Source: UBA6059 sp965227155 (GTDB lineage: Bacteria; Bacteroidota; Bacteroidia; Cytophagales; Cyclobacteriaceae). Taken from it: 64,000 bases of DNA. Below the pieces are notes generated by a model. That model was not told the origin of the DNA. It made no database searches and saw only the letters and a program-made list of their open reading frames with translations. The stretch spans positions 744,001 through 808,000 of the forward strand of contig OZ245731.1 in NCBI GenBank assembly GCA_965227155.1, read 5' to 3'. The position numbers were made by a program, and so were the translations under genes. Below, piece after piece: positions 27,101 through 42,100 of the stretch. Positions within the stretch are counted from its first letter, which is position 1; each line of letters starts with the position of its first letter.

Positions 27101-30100
27101 TAGCATCTGCCGGTGCTAATGTGATAGGCTGCCCATTGGTGCTCGTAATACTGATCGTACCTTCAAAGTCTTCCGTAGGCTCAGCTATCAAGTCTCCCAA
27201 TATCGTTACCGGAATGTTTACAATTGTCTGGCCTGCAGGGATCGTTATGTCGGTATCCGTTTGGGAATCAAAGTCATTAACACCTGCCAAACCTGTAACC
27301 GATGTACTGAAGTGCAGCTCCACATCCTCCTGTGCCGCGCCACTCATCGTGACCGTAAAGTTGCCCGTCTGAGTCCCATTAGTCTCTGTGATCGTAAAGC
27401 CACCTAATGTCAATGTGTAGGCATCATCATCCTCTATCGTTCCTAATCCCTCCAGATCATTACTGCCTCCATCTATTGCCCCACTAAAATTGATATTGCT
27501 CAACAATACTGCAAACGTCTCATCTGGCTCTGCTATAGCATCCTCAGTACTGTTTACCGTGAAAGTCTCAGTCTCCCCGGTGGTTGACCCTGCAACAAAT
27601 GTGAGCGTCTGTGTAGTGCTCGTGTAATCCGAAACCGGTGTGGCACTGCCTGTACCGTTCGTGGCTACATCTACACTCAACGCATCCTGGATATTACCTG
27701 TCAACGTGACCGTGAATACCAGCGCATCACCCTCTGATTCTGTAACATTATCTATGGCCAGGCTTACAGCATCATCGTCTGTGATCGTGCCTATGGCCTG
27801 ATCATCTGTTATGGTAACATCCTGTCCGGCAGCAGCAAGGTTGCTCAGGTTAACCTCAAAGGTCTCCGTAGGCTCTGCCACCAAGTCTGAGGTTATCGTT
27901 ACTACTATGTTTTGGGTCGATGGATTAACCCCTCCAAAACTCAACTGCGTTGTGCCTATACCTGTGTAATCCTGTCCCGTAGTGGACAAGGCATCTACAT
28001 CATTGGTTATATAATCAAAGGTAAATACATCCTGAGCGGTGCCTGTCATGGTCACCACAAAGGTTGCTGTACCTGCCGATTCATTTACCGTAACATCGGC
28101 TATCGATATACTAACTGCATCATTGTCATTAATCGTTGCAGTAGCTGTGCCTGTGGCTATCGTGATCTGCTGACCATTGTCATTGTCTATGGTGATCGTG
28201 CCTGTGAAGTCTTCTGTAGCCTCGGCTATCACATCGCCCAACACATCTACCGGTATGTCTACAACCGTCTGGCCAGAAGGGATCGTCACTACCGTGCCTG
28301 CCTGACCCTGGTAATCCGTACCATCTTCTGCTCCATTGTCTGCCGTACTGAAGAGTAGCACTACATCTTCCTGTGCCGCTCCACTCATCGTAACCCTGAA
28401 GTTTTGGGTCTGCGTCCCATCTGTCTCCGTTACCGTAAAGCCTGCAAGGGTTAGCGTGTAGGCGTCATTGTCTGTTATCGTGCCTATACCCTGATTGTCC
28501 GATATGTTACCTACGCCACTAAATACCAGGTTAGACAGGTTCATCTCAAAGCTTTCCGTGGGCTCTGCTATATTGTCGTTGGTGATATTGACCACTATCG
28601 GCAGCTGCGTCTCATTAACCGAGCCTGCTGCAAAGGTGACCGTACCTGTAGTTGCCGAGTAATCCTGGTTGGAGGCAGATAGCGCATCATCATCTGCCGT
28701 AGCATAATCTACCGTCAACGCATCCTGGATATCACCACTCAACCTCACTAGGAAGGTGGCCGTACCCGCTGACTCATCCACCGTTACGTCATTGATCGAT
28801 ACGCTCGCCGCATCATCATCTGTGATCGTGCCGATACCCAATAAATCATTGCTGCCATTATCTATCGCTCCACTGAACACTATATTGCTCAATGCCAGCT
28901 CGAAGGTCTCCGTAGGCTCTGCCCTGCTGTCATCACTCACCGGTACTGATATGGTAAGGGTAGAACCACTACCTGATCCCGCTGCAAAATTGATCGTGTT
29001 GGTACTTGTTGTATAATCCTCTCCAACTATTGCCTCTACATCGGCAGTAGCATACGTAAAGGTCAGCGCATCCTGAATGGCACCGGTAAGCGTTACCGTA
29101 AACTCTGCCGTGGCAAGTAGTGACTCAGCTACCGACACATCATTGATCGCTATGCTTACCTGGTCATTGTCTTCTATCGTATTGCTCGCTGTACCTGTCG
29201 CAATCGTGATCTGCTGGCCATTATCATTATCTATTGTGATCGTGCCTGTAAAGTCTTCTTCAGGCTCCGATATCGCATCACCTAATACTTCTATAGGTAT
29301 GTTTACACTCGTACTACCCGCAGTAATTGTATAGCCCGCTCCTGATTGTACTGTATAATCACTTCCTGATTCCGCACTGTTATTGCCTGTGCTGAACAAC
29401 AACTCTACATCCGACTGGGCAGCTCCGCTCATCGTTACTACCATGTTCTGCGTTTGTGCTCCCTCTGTCTCCGTAATCGTGAAGCCCGCTATAGTCAAGG
29501 TATAGGCATCATTGTCATTGATCGTAGCGGTGGCTGTAGCATCTGCCGGTGCTAATGTGATAGGCTGCCCATTGGTGCTCGTAATACTGATCGTGCCCTC
29601 AAAGTCTTCCGTAGGCTCGGCTATCAAATCTCCCAATATCGTTACCGGAATGTTTACAATCGTCTGGCCCGCAGGGATCGTTATGTCAGTATCCGTTTGA
29701 GCTGTGAAGTCACTGCCGGCTACCGCCTCACCAAGTAATGCATTCGTACTGAAGTGCAGCTCCACATCCTCCTGTGCCGCGCCACTCATCGTGACCGTAA
29801 AGTTGCCCGTCTGGATGCCCTCTGACTCAGTGATCGTAAAGCCACCTAATGTCAATGTGTAGGCATCATCATCCTCTATCGTTCCTAATCCCTCCAGATC
29901 ATTACTGCCTCCATCTATTGCTCCACTAAAATTGATATTGCTCAGCAATACCGCAAACGTCTCATCCGGCTCTGATATCGCATCCTCAGTACTGTTTACC
30001 GTGAAAGTCTGGGTCGCCCCATCGGTTGAACCTGCCACAAATGTGAGCGTCTGTGTAGTGCTCGTGTAATCCGAAACCGGTGTGGCACTGCCTGTACCGT

Positions 30101-33100
30101 TCGTGGCTACATCTACACTCAACGCATCCTGGATATTGCCTGTCAACGTGACCGTGAAGACCAGCGCATCACCCTCTGATTCTGTAACATTATCTATGGC
30201 CAGGCTTACCTCATCATCGTCAGTGATCGTGCCTATCGCCTGATCATCTGTTATGGTAACATCCTGTCCGGCAGCAGCAAGGTTGCTCAGGTTAACCTCA
30301 AAGGTCTCCGTAGGCTCTGCCACCAAGTCTGAGGTTATCGTTACTACTATGTTTTGGGTCGATGGATTAACCCCTCCAAAACTCAACTGCGTTGTGCCTA
30401 TACCTGTGTAATCCTGTCCCGTAGTGGACAAGGCATCTACATCATTGGTTATATAATCAAAGGTAAATACATCCTGAGCGGTGCCTGTCATGGTCACCAC
30501 AAAGGTTGCTGTACCTGCCGATTCATTTACCGTAACATCGGCTATCGATATACTAACTGCGTCATTGTCATTAATCGTTGCAGTAGCTGTGCCTGTGGCT
30601 ATCGTGATCTGTTGACCATTGTCATTGTCTATGGTGATCGTGCCTGTGAAGTCTTCTGTAGCCTCGGCTATCACATCGCCCAACACACCTACCGGTATGT
30701 CTACAACCGTCTGGCCCGCAGGGATTGTCACTACCGTGCCCGCCTGACCCGTGTAATCCGTACCATCTTCTGCTCCATTGTCCGCCGTACTGAAGAGTAG
30801 TACTACATCTTCCTGTGCCGCTCCACTCATCGTAACCCTGAAGTTTTGGGTCTGCGTCCCATCTGTCTCCGTTACCGTAAAGCCTGCAAGGGTTAGCGTG
30901 TAGGCGTCATTGTCTGTTATCGTGCCTATACCCTGATTGTCCGATATGTTACCTACGCCACTAAATACCAGGTTAGACAGGTTCATCTCAAAGCTTTCCG
31001 TGGGCTCTGCTATATTGTCGTTGGTGATATTGACCACTATCGGCAGCTGCGTCTCATTAACCGAGCCTGCTGCAAAGGTGACCGTACCTGTAGTTGCCGA
31101 GTAATCCTGGTTGGAGGCAGATAGCGCATCATCATCTGCCGTAGCATAATCTACCGTCAACGCATCCTGGATATCACCACTCAACCTCACTAGGAAGGTG
31201 GCCGTACCCGCTGACTCATCCACCGTTACGTCATTGATCGATACGCTCGCCGCATCATCATCTGTGATCGTGCCGATACCCAATAAATCATTGCTGCCAT
31301 TATCTATCGCTCCACTGAACACTATATTGCTCAATGCCAGCTCGAAGGTCTCCGTAGGCTCTGCCCTGCTGTCATCACTCACCGGTACTGATATGGTAAG
31401 GGTAGAACCACTACCTGATCCCGCTGCAAAATTGATCGTGTTGGTACTTGTTGTATAATCCTCTCCAACTATTGCCTCTACATCGGCAGTAGCATACGTA
31501 AAGGTCAGCGCATCCTGAATGGCACCGGTAAGCGTTACCGTAAACTCTGCCGTGGCAAGTAGTGACTCAGCTACCGACACATCATTGATCGCTATGCTTA
31601 CCTGGTCATTGTCTTCTATCGTATTGCTCGCTGTACCTGTCGCAATCGTGATCTGCTGGCCATTATCATTATCTATTGTGATCGTGCCTGTAAAGTCTTC
31701 TTCAGGCTCCGATATCGCATCACCTAATACTTCTATAGGTATGTTTACACTCGTACTACCCGCAGTAATTGTATAGCCCGCTCCTGATTGTACTGTATAA
31801 TCACTTCCTGATTCCGCACTGTTATTGCCTGTGCTGAACAACAACTCTACATCCGACTGGGCAGCTCCGCTCATCGTTACTACCATGTTCTGCGTTTGTG
31901 CTCCCTCTGTCTCCGTAATCGTGAAGCCCGCTATAGTCAAGGTATAGGCATCATTGTCATTGATCGTAGCGGTGGCTGTAGCATCTGCCGGTGCTAATGT
32001 GATAGGCTGCCCATTGGTGCTCGTAATACTGATCGTGCCCTCAAAGTCTTCCGTAGGCTCGGCTATCAAATCTCCCAATATCGTTACCGGAATGTTTACA
32101 ATCGTCTGGCCCGCAGGGATCGTTATGTCAGTATCCGTTTGAGCTGTGAAGTCACTGCCGGCTACCGCCTCACCAAGTAATGCATTCGTACTGAAGTGCA
32201 GCTCCACATCCTCCTGTGCCGCGCCACTCATCGTGACCGTAAAGTTGCCCGTCTGGATGCCCTCTGACTCAGTGATCGTAAAGCCACCTAATGTCAATGT
32301 GTAGGCATCATCATCCTCTATCGTTCCTAATCCCTCCAGATCATTACTGCCTCCATCTATTGCTCCACTAAAATTGATATTGCTCAACAATACTGCAAAC
32401 GTCTCATCTGGCTCTGCTATAGCATCCTCAGTACTGTTTACCGTGAAAGTCTCAGTCTCCCCGGTGGTTGACCCTGCAACAAATGTGAGCGTCTGTGTAG
32501 TGCTCGTGTAATCCGAAACCGGTGTGGCACTGCCTGTACCGTTCGTGGCTACATCTACACTCAACGCATCCTGGATATTACCTGTCAACGTGACCGTGAA
32601 TACCAGCGCATCACCCTCTGATTCTGTAACATTATCTATGGCCAGGCTTACAGCATCATCGTCTGTGATCGTGCCTATGGCCTGATCATCTGTTATGGTA
32701 ACATCCTGTCCGGCAGCAGCAAGGTTGCTCAGGTTAACCTCAAAGGTCTCCGTAGGCTCTGCCACCAAGTCTGAGGTTATCGTTACTACTATGTTTTGGG
32801 TCGATGGATTAACCCCTCCAAAACTCAACTGCGTTGTGCCTATACCTGTGTAATCCTGTCCCGTAGTGGACAAGGCATCTACATCATTGGTTATATAATC
32901 AAAGGTAAATACATCCTGAGCGGTGCCTGTCATGGTCACCACAAAGGTTGCTGTACCTGCCGATTCATTTACCGTAACATCGGCTATCGATATACTAACT
33001 GCATCATTGTCATTAATCGTTGCAGTAGCTGTGCCTGTGGCTATCGTGATCTGCTGACCATTGTCATTGTCTATGGTGATCGTGCCTGTGAAGTCTTCTG

Positions 33101-36100
33101 TAGCCTCGGCTATCACATCGCCCAACACATCTACCGGTATGTCTACAACCGTCTGGCCAGAAGGGATCGTCACTACCGTGCCTGCCTGACCCTGGTAATC
33201 CGTACCATCTTCTGCTCCATTGTCTGCCGTACTGAAGAGTAGCACTACATCTTCCTGTGCCGCTCCACTCATCGTAACCCTGAAGTTTTGGGTCTGCGTC
33301 CCATCTGTCTCCGTTACCGTAAAGCCTGCAAGGGTTAGCGTGTAGGCGTCATTGTCTGTTATCGTGCCTATACCCTGATTGTCCGATATGTTACCTACGC
33401 CACTAAATACCAGGTTAGACAGGTTCATCTCAAAGCTTTCCGTGGGCTCTGCTATATTGTCGTTGGTGATATTGACCACTATCGGCAGCTGCGTCTCATT
33501 AACCGAGCCTGCTGCAAAGGTGACCGTACCTGTAGTTGCCGAGTAATCCTGGTTGGAGGCAGATAGCGCATCATCATCTGCCGTAGCATAATCTACCGTC
33601 AACGCATCCTGGATATCACCACTCAACCTCACTAGGAAGGTGGCCGTACCCGCTGACTCATCCACCGTTACGTCATTGATCGATACGCTCGCCGCATCAT
33701 CATCTGTGATCGTGCCGATACCCAATAAATCATTGCTGCCATTATCTATCGCTCCACTGAACACTATATTGCTCAATGCCAGCTCGAAGGTCTCCGTAGG
33801 CTCTGCCCTGCTGTCATCACTCACCGGTACTGATATGGTAAGGGTAGAACCACTACCTGATCCCGCTGCAAAATTGATCGTGTTGGTACTTGTTGTATAA
33901 TCCTCTCCAACTATTGCCTCTACATCGGCAGTAGCATACGTAAAGGTCAGCGCATCCTGAATGGCACCGGTAAGCGTTACCGTAAACTCTGCCGTGGCAA
34001 GTAGTGACTCAGCTACCGACACATCATTGATCGCTATGCTTACCTGGTCATTGTCTTCTATCGTATTGCTCGCTGTACCTGTCGCAATCGTGATCTGCTG
34101 GCCATTATCATTATCTATTGTGATCGTGCCTGTAAAGTCTTCTTCAGGCTCCGATATCGCATCACCTAATACTTCTATAGGTATGTTTACACTCGTACTA
34201 CCCGCAGTAATTGTATAGCCCGCTCCTGATTGTACTGTATAATCACTTCCTGATTCCGCACTGTTATTGCCTGTGCTGAACAACAACTCTACATCCGACT
34301 GGGCAGCTCCGCTCATCGTTACTACCATGTTCTGCGTTTGTGCTCCCTCTGTCTCCGTAATCGTGAAGCCCGCTATAGTCAAGGTATAGGCATCATTGTC
34401 ATTGATCGTAGCGGTGGCTGTAGCATCTGCCGGTGCTAATGTGATAGGCTGCCCATTGGTGCTCGTAATACTGATCGTGCCCTCAAAGTCTTCCGTAGGC
34501 TCGGCTATCAAATCTCCCAATATCGTTACCGGAATGTTTACAATCGTCTGGCCCGCAGGGATCGTTATGTCAGTATCCGTTTGAGCTGTGAAGTCACTGC
34601 CGGCTACCGCCTCACCAAGTAATGCATTCGTACTGAAGTGCAGCTCCACATCCTCCTGTGCCGCGCCACTCATCGTGACCGTAAAGTTGCCCGTCTGGAT
34701 GCCCTCTGACTCAGTGATCGTAAAGCCACCTAATGTCAATGTGTAGGCATCATCATCCTCTATCGTTCCTAATCCCTCCAGATCATTACTGCCTCCATCT
34801 ATTGCTCCACTAAAATTGATATTGCTCAGCAATACCGCAAACGTCTCATCCGGCTCTGATATCGCATCCTCAGTACTGTTTACCGTGAAAGTCTGGGTCG
34901 CCCCATCGGTTGAACCTGCCACAAATGTGAGCGTCTGTGTAGTGCTCGTGTAATCCGAAACCGGTGTGGCACTGCCTGTACCGTTCGTGGCTACATCTAC
35001 ACTCAACGCATCCTGGATATTGCCTGTCAACGTGACCGTGAAGACCAGCGCATCACCCTCTGATTCTGTAACATTATCTATGGCCAGGCTTACCTCATCA
35101 TCGTCAGTGATCGTACCTATGGCCTGGGTATCGTCAATAGTTGCACTACCATTAAATACAAGGTTTGAAAGATTTACTTCAAAAGTTTCTGTTGGTTCGG
35201 AGATATTATCGTCTGCAATAGAAACAAGAATTTGCTGAGATAATGCTCCACCACCTGTGAATGTGATGGTATTTGCGTTTGAAAAATAATCCTGACTAGA
35301 AGTCGATATAGCTTCAACATCGTTTGTTGCAAAATCTATGGTTAGATTGTTTTGTATAGGACCTGATAATGTAACTGTAAATTCAGCAGTTGCCAAAGCG
35401 GCCTCTGCTACAGTTTGATCATTAATAGTTATACTAACTTCATCGTCATCGGTGATGGTACCAATACCAGTATCATCACTTATGCTGCCATCACCATTAA
35501 ATATAATATTGCTAAGTATGATTTCGTAAGTTTCTGTTGGCTCTGCAATGCCATCATTATTAATATTGATGGTAATTGTCTGCGTATCACCTGCCTCACT
35601 GGTTGCAGGGAAGTTTACAGTGCCAGTAGCAGCCGTATAATCATTACCTGCTCCTGCAAGTGCTGATACGTTATTAGATGCATAATCTACAGATAAAGCA
35701 TCCTGAATATCTCCACCTGATAGCGTGACTGTGAATACCATTTGACCTCCTGCCACATCTTCTGCCTCGGTTACATCATTAATGCTCAAGAATACCTCAT
35801 CATCATCATTGATGGTACCTAGTGCTACAGCATCTGTAATGGTTACATCCTGCGTACCAGCAGCAAGCGTATTTAACTGGACCGTAAAGGTTTCCTGTGG
35901 TTCAGCAACATTATCATTGGTAATGGTTACCGTAATTTCCTGCACATCATCATTGGTAGGACCTCCAAAGGTTAATGTGCCGGTTGCTGTTGTGAAATCA
36001 CCTCCTACTGATGCGTCACCGGAAGCATTTGTAGTGTAATTGAAAGTAAACGGATCCTGTGTCTCTCCTAATAAATTCACAAAGAAAGTTGCCGTACCAT

Positions 36101-39100
36101 CAGCTTCACTTACGGTTTCATCAACAATTACAATTTCAGCTTCATCATCGTCAACGATGGTGGCTGTTCCTCGACCTCCACCCGGTTCTATGGAGGCTGT
36201 TCCACTAAACACCACGTTACTCAAATCCATGAAAAAGGTTTCATTGAGGGGCTCTGTGATATTATCATCAGTAATAGGAATGGTAATACTTTGGGTATCT
36301 CCGTCATTAGACCCAGCTGGGAAAGTTACAGTTCCAGTGATATAAGCGTAATCACTATTGCTTGGTGACAATGCGGTATTGTCTGTGGGTGTATAATCTA
36401 CTTCAAGTTCTTCTTCTATATCCCCGTTTAGGGTTACTGTAAAATCAACGGTTCCATCTCCTTCATTAACCGTAACATCTCCTATTTCAACGGTCACCTC
36501 ATCATCATCGATGATGGTGGCCGTGGCAATGTCAATCACAATAGTCACAGCCGGAATGCTAGGATTGTCAATTTCACTGGTCATAGTTTCTACAGGCTCA
36601 GAAACATCATCATCAACGACAGGCACTTCTCTCGTACCTGTATTTGATCCGATGGGCACAGTAATAATCGCTCCTCCTGGAACTGGTGTATAGTCATCGC
36701 CTGATGTGGCAGTACCAGTGCCTCTGTCATCAAATTCAAATGTAATAGGCGCGCTAGTGTTGTTGACTTTATCCAGGGTAACGGTAAACTCAATATTGAT
36801 AATAGAACCACCATCATCCTCATTACCATTTCTGGTTGCGCTTAGATTGGCTATAGCGGTATCGTCATCATCCAGGGTAGCGTCAGCGGTGGAAACATCA
36901 ATTACACCATATGAGGGATTAGAAATAGTGATTCGAAGCAACTCTTCCCCTTCTAATAGAGCATCATCATTTACAGGAAAATCAACAACATATGATGAGT
37001 TGCTTATTGGAATATCAATGTCGGTCGGAAAAGTAGTTGTAATATCAGCTTCTACTGCTGAAGAACCTGTGACAAATGCTGTTTCAATATTAATATCACC
37101 CCCAGTGGCATTGGTCACAGGATCACCATTACCATTAATCATTGATATAGTGTATTGAATATTTTGGTTAGGGTTTTCAGATCCATTCTGAGTTGTGGCA
37201 ACATTTATTGTGATCTCTTCTGAGACTATTGCATTTTGAAAGCCATTGGTAGCGCTTATTGTTACTGTACCTGAACTTACTGTAGAGGGATTTCTTGGAT
37301 CTTGTAATGTAGCCCTTATATCCTCATCACCTTCTGCTAATAGGTCAATAATTGGCGTTAAGCTAATCAACTCACTGCTCTCTCCATCGGCTAGGGTAAT
37401 CGTTGTAGGGAATGTAGTGGAAAAATCAGCCTGAATAGCCTCACTTCCTGTCGAAAACGCAATGTCTACAGACATGTCACTGCCAGTACTATTTGTAAGT
37501 ACATCACCACTCGCATTTACCAATCTAACGGTGTACTCTATATCAGAATCACCTTCCAATGCATCGACAGGATTCACTATTTCCCAGATGGGTTCATCAT
37601 TATCAGCAACATCAGCAGTTGCAGCATCTTTTCCATTAAAATCATCAAAAGCAGGGCCTGGGGGGTTAGTACCTACAGCATTGGATAAGGTAGCGGTAAT
37701 ATTTTCAAGGTTTTCAATCAATAAATCGTCAAAAACTTCCAACCTAATCTCTTTTGTACCCTCACCCTGACCAAAAGATACTGAGGTAATTGTTGAGATG
37801 TTTGTATCGAAATCTGCATTAGGTGCACTACCTGTGAAGGTAACGTCAGCAGTTATAGCTGTGGTTTGATCATTGATCAAATCAATGGTTCCATCAGTAA
37901 GTTTTACCTCAAAAACTACATCATCACCATCTTCACTACCATTCTGAACAAGGGATATTTCCATAAATATATTTCCAGTCGCATCATCATCTATGATATT
38001 CCGGGTAGCATTTGGCACATCTATGCTACCAATCGTAGGATCAGATATAGCAACTGTAAGTGGCTCGATACCCTCAATGAGTTCATCATTAACTACAGTG
38101 AAAATGAGAGAGTCTCTTTTGGCACCATCAGGAATATCAAAAGTGCTTGGAAATGAGCCCACCACATCAGCAACTTCAGCATCGTTAGAGTAGGCTAGAT
38201 CAACAGTAATAGGTGCGCCGGAATCATTGGTCAAAGAGTCTCCAGCTGAATTCAACACATATATAAAATATTTGAGCTTATTTGCTTCAGCAGATGGATT
38301 ATCCTCATTACCATCTTGTACTCCGGCGATACGCCAAATAACATCATCAATTACTATGGCATTTTGAAAGCCATTGGTAGTGCTTATGGTTACCGGTCCT
38401 GCACTTACACTTGATGGATTTCTAGGATCCACAAGTGTTGCTCTTATATCTTCATCACCTTCTGCAAATAAATCCACAACAGGTGCCAAACTTATCAACT
38501 CACTTACTTCACCATCTGAGAGAGTTATAACTGTAGGGAAGGTAGTCGAAAAATCAGCCTGTACTGCCTCGCTGCCTGTTGAAAATGAAATTCCAACAGA
38601 CATATCACTACCAGTACTATTGGTAAGCACACTACCACTAGCATTCACCAACCGTACTGTATACTGCACATTTGAAATACCTTCTGTTGCATTAACAGGA
38701 TTTACTATTTCCCACCTTGGTATATCATTGTCCAATACACTTGAAGGTACTGGAGTACTACTACCAGAATTGGGTCCTATCACATAGCCAAGGGGTGAGC
38801 CTCCTGCTAAAGTCAAATAAGCACTTATCTGCTCAGTGTTCTCTATGAGTAAATCATCATTAATGTTTCGAGTACGAGTTGCGGTAGTATTACCATTTAG
38901 TATGTTAACAGTAGCAGAATTCAAATTACTTGAGCCACCAGTAAAATCTGCTGATACCGCGGTTATTTCATTATAGTTTAATACGATAGGAATACTGCCT
39001 CCAGTAGCATTTGTTAAAGGACTTGTCCCATCCCGATCATCTACCAGTGAAATTCGATAACGCTGCGAAACACCTCCTTCAACACCATTCCTATCATTTG

Positions 39101-42100
39101 TAAGTACAAATCTGATGTTCTCAATATCATCATCTACAATATTTCTGGTAGCATTAGGCACATTAATATTACCTACTGTAGGATCAGATATGGTAACAGT
39201 GAGCGGTTCGGTTCCTTCAATGAGTGCATCATCAACTACAGTGAAGATGAGAGAGTCTCTTTTGGCACCATCAGGAATATCAAAAGTGCCCGGGAATGAG
39301 CCCACCACATCGGCTACTTCAGCATCGTTGGAGTAGGCTAAATCCACCGTAATCGGTCCTCCTGTATTATTTGTTAACGAATCTCCATTGGAGTTCATTA
39401 CGAATATAAAATACTTGAGTTTATTGGCTTCAGTCGCAGGATTATCCTCGTTACCATCCTGTACACCGGCTATGCGCCAAAGCACATCGTCATCAATGCC
39501 TGCATCTGCTACATCTGCTCCCAGTGTAGGCGTGAGTGTAGCATGCTGAGGGTCAGTAATTGTTGCGCGAAGGGTATCCAACTCTATGGTAGCATCCACT
39601 ACAGGATCCCAGGCATAAGTAATGGAACCAGCACCATCTGCTATAGGGACATCATTTAGGAATGGTACTGGTGCAAACGGATCAGAAGAGAAGTCCGGTG
39701 TGGTTGCACCTGTAGGTGATGTATACGTGATATCAAAAGTAATATCCGTTCCGGTACCATTGGTTAAATTGGTTCCCGCTCCATCAGTAAGTCTTACAAT
39801 ATATTCAATATCCTGCCCACCTTCTCTACCATGCTCCACTGTAAATATTTCAATTACAGGGACATCATTATCAAACACATCAGCAAAAACAGGTGTTCCA
39901 CTACCGGAATTAGGGCCAATTTCAGAACCTGCTGGTGATGCTCCTGCGAGGGTTAAGTAAGCTGAAATCTGTTCTGTAATTTCTATTATCAGATCATCAT
40001 TTATATCTCTTTCTCGAGTTTGGCTGGTTTCCCCATTTTCAATATTGATGGTTGCCTGATTAAGGTCTGCCGGATCAAAATCTGTTTGAATTGCTGTTTC
40101 CGTAATAGTATTAAAGTTATAGTCTATCAATACGGGTATGTCACTGCCCGTCTGATTTGTAAGCACGGTGGTTCCATCTCTCTTATCATAAAGGGTAACT
40201 TCATAGATCTGAGGAATTGTGCCTTCCTCCTCTCCATCTTGTATATTTTCTAGCACAAATCGGATATTATCCAGATCATCATCTTCTATAGTGCCTGTTG
40301 CATCATTGTTAGTGCCGACACAATATTCGTCTTCATTTTTTATCGTCAATGTAATAGTTTCATCATTTTCGATATCTGTATTATTGACGGGTGTAAGTGT
40401 GACTTCAGCACTGGTAGTAGTTGCCAATATCGTAACAACACCAGAGTTATTTGAGTAGGAATCTGCACCAGTCACGGTATAGTCAGTGGTAAGATCAGCA
40501 TCGCCGGTAACAAAAAATGGCACTTCAAGGTCTTCATCTATTGCTCCACTCAAGGTAAAGGTGAATATTAAATCTGTACCAGCATCTTCTAATACTGTTG
40601 CCGGTGCTACCGTAACTTCAACTGTAGGCAGTACATCTATTTTAACTGAGTCGATGGTTTCACAACCAGTATTGGCAATTGTCCATGTAAAAACATACTC
40701 ACCTACTACTGTTAGTCCAGTAATGGTTGTGGATGGGTCATTAACATCACCAAAGCCAGGGGTTGCGCCAATCGGATTTCTCTTCACACCCCAGGTACCT
40801 GTTTCGCCTCCACCAGGTGTATTGGCCACAATTAGCGTACTCGTTTCTGAGTCGCAAACCTGTTGGTTTGCCCCTATCTGTGCCTGTGTAGGAATCTCGT
40901 CGTAAGTAAGTTGCATTGTAGCAAAAGAGCTGGCACAAACGCCGTTAGTAATCGTCCATTGAAACTCATAAGTATTACCAGCAGTGGCACCCAATATAGT
41001 GGTATTAGGATCGTTTTCATCCAAAAATGACACTGGAGGTCCAGCATTTTGACTCCAGGTTCCTGTACCTACCACTGGTGTATTACCATTTAGGATAAGG
41101 GGTTCTCCTACACATAAATCGATATCCCCACCCGTGGAAGCCACCGTAGGTTCTTCGTAATTGATGATTGTAATTTCATCTTCTGAGATACATGTGGATC
41201 CTCCTACCGAGGTAGTCCACCTCAAGACGTAAGTGCCGGGAACCAAATTGTTGAATTGAGTATCATGTACATTAACATCATCAAATGTGGGTGCACCAGG
41301 GCCACTAACTACGGACCAAGTACCGTTGGTAGTGCCAGTTGGTTCAACGGCAGCCAATGTTGTGGATGTAACATCACACAATTCCTGATCAGGGCCTGCA
41401 TCGGCCACTTCAGGTGTATTCTGTACAGTAATGATGACGTCATCAAAATCATCAGTACAAGTACCGTTAGACAATGTCCATCTGAATGTATAATTTCCTA
41501 GATCGGTCAAATTTGAAACGGTAGGCGTGTTGCTCTCGGTAGAGCTGAAAACAGGAACCGCTGCCCCAGGTGTCGATACAACGGTCCATTCACCTGAACC
41601 AGTAACAGGAGGTAAAGATGCTGCAAGTGTAGTTTCTGCACCACAAACGGCTGGTTGGTCAGGGCCGGCATCTGCATTAGGATCTTCATAATAATTTACC
41701 CTTACCTGCGATGCATTACTACAATCCCCATTTGAAATGGTCCATGAAAATAGGTACGTGCCATAAGCACCTGCGGCCGGTGTAAATGTGGCATCAGGAT
41801 CAGTATCGTCATCGAAACTTCCGCCTGCCGGACCATCTAGTTTTTCCCAAAGTCCATTGGTGCCTATTGCAGGATCATTGCCGTCCAAAGCAAAATCACT
41901 TACCGCATCGCTACAGTATTCAATATCAAGGCCTCCACTCTCATTAGCATCGGCGGCATTTGGAGTAGCCAACAAGGTTACTTCAACATCATCTGTACTG
42001 CTACAACTTCCCGTGTTAATTTCGTATCGGAACACGTAAGTGCCATCTATGAGTCCAGAGGCTGTTGCCGTATTTCCTGATGTAGTGGTGATAGTAGAGG

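Noticed and set aside
25680..35114. Regular repeats that might suggest a CRISPR array or satellite DNA
   Set aside because: The period is 2442 bases, the frame is open throughout and the product is a clear series of Calx-beta domains. No short direct repeats with unique spacers are present.
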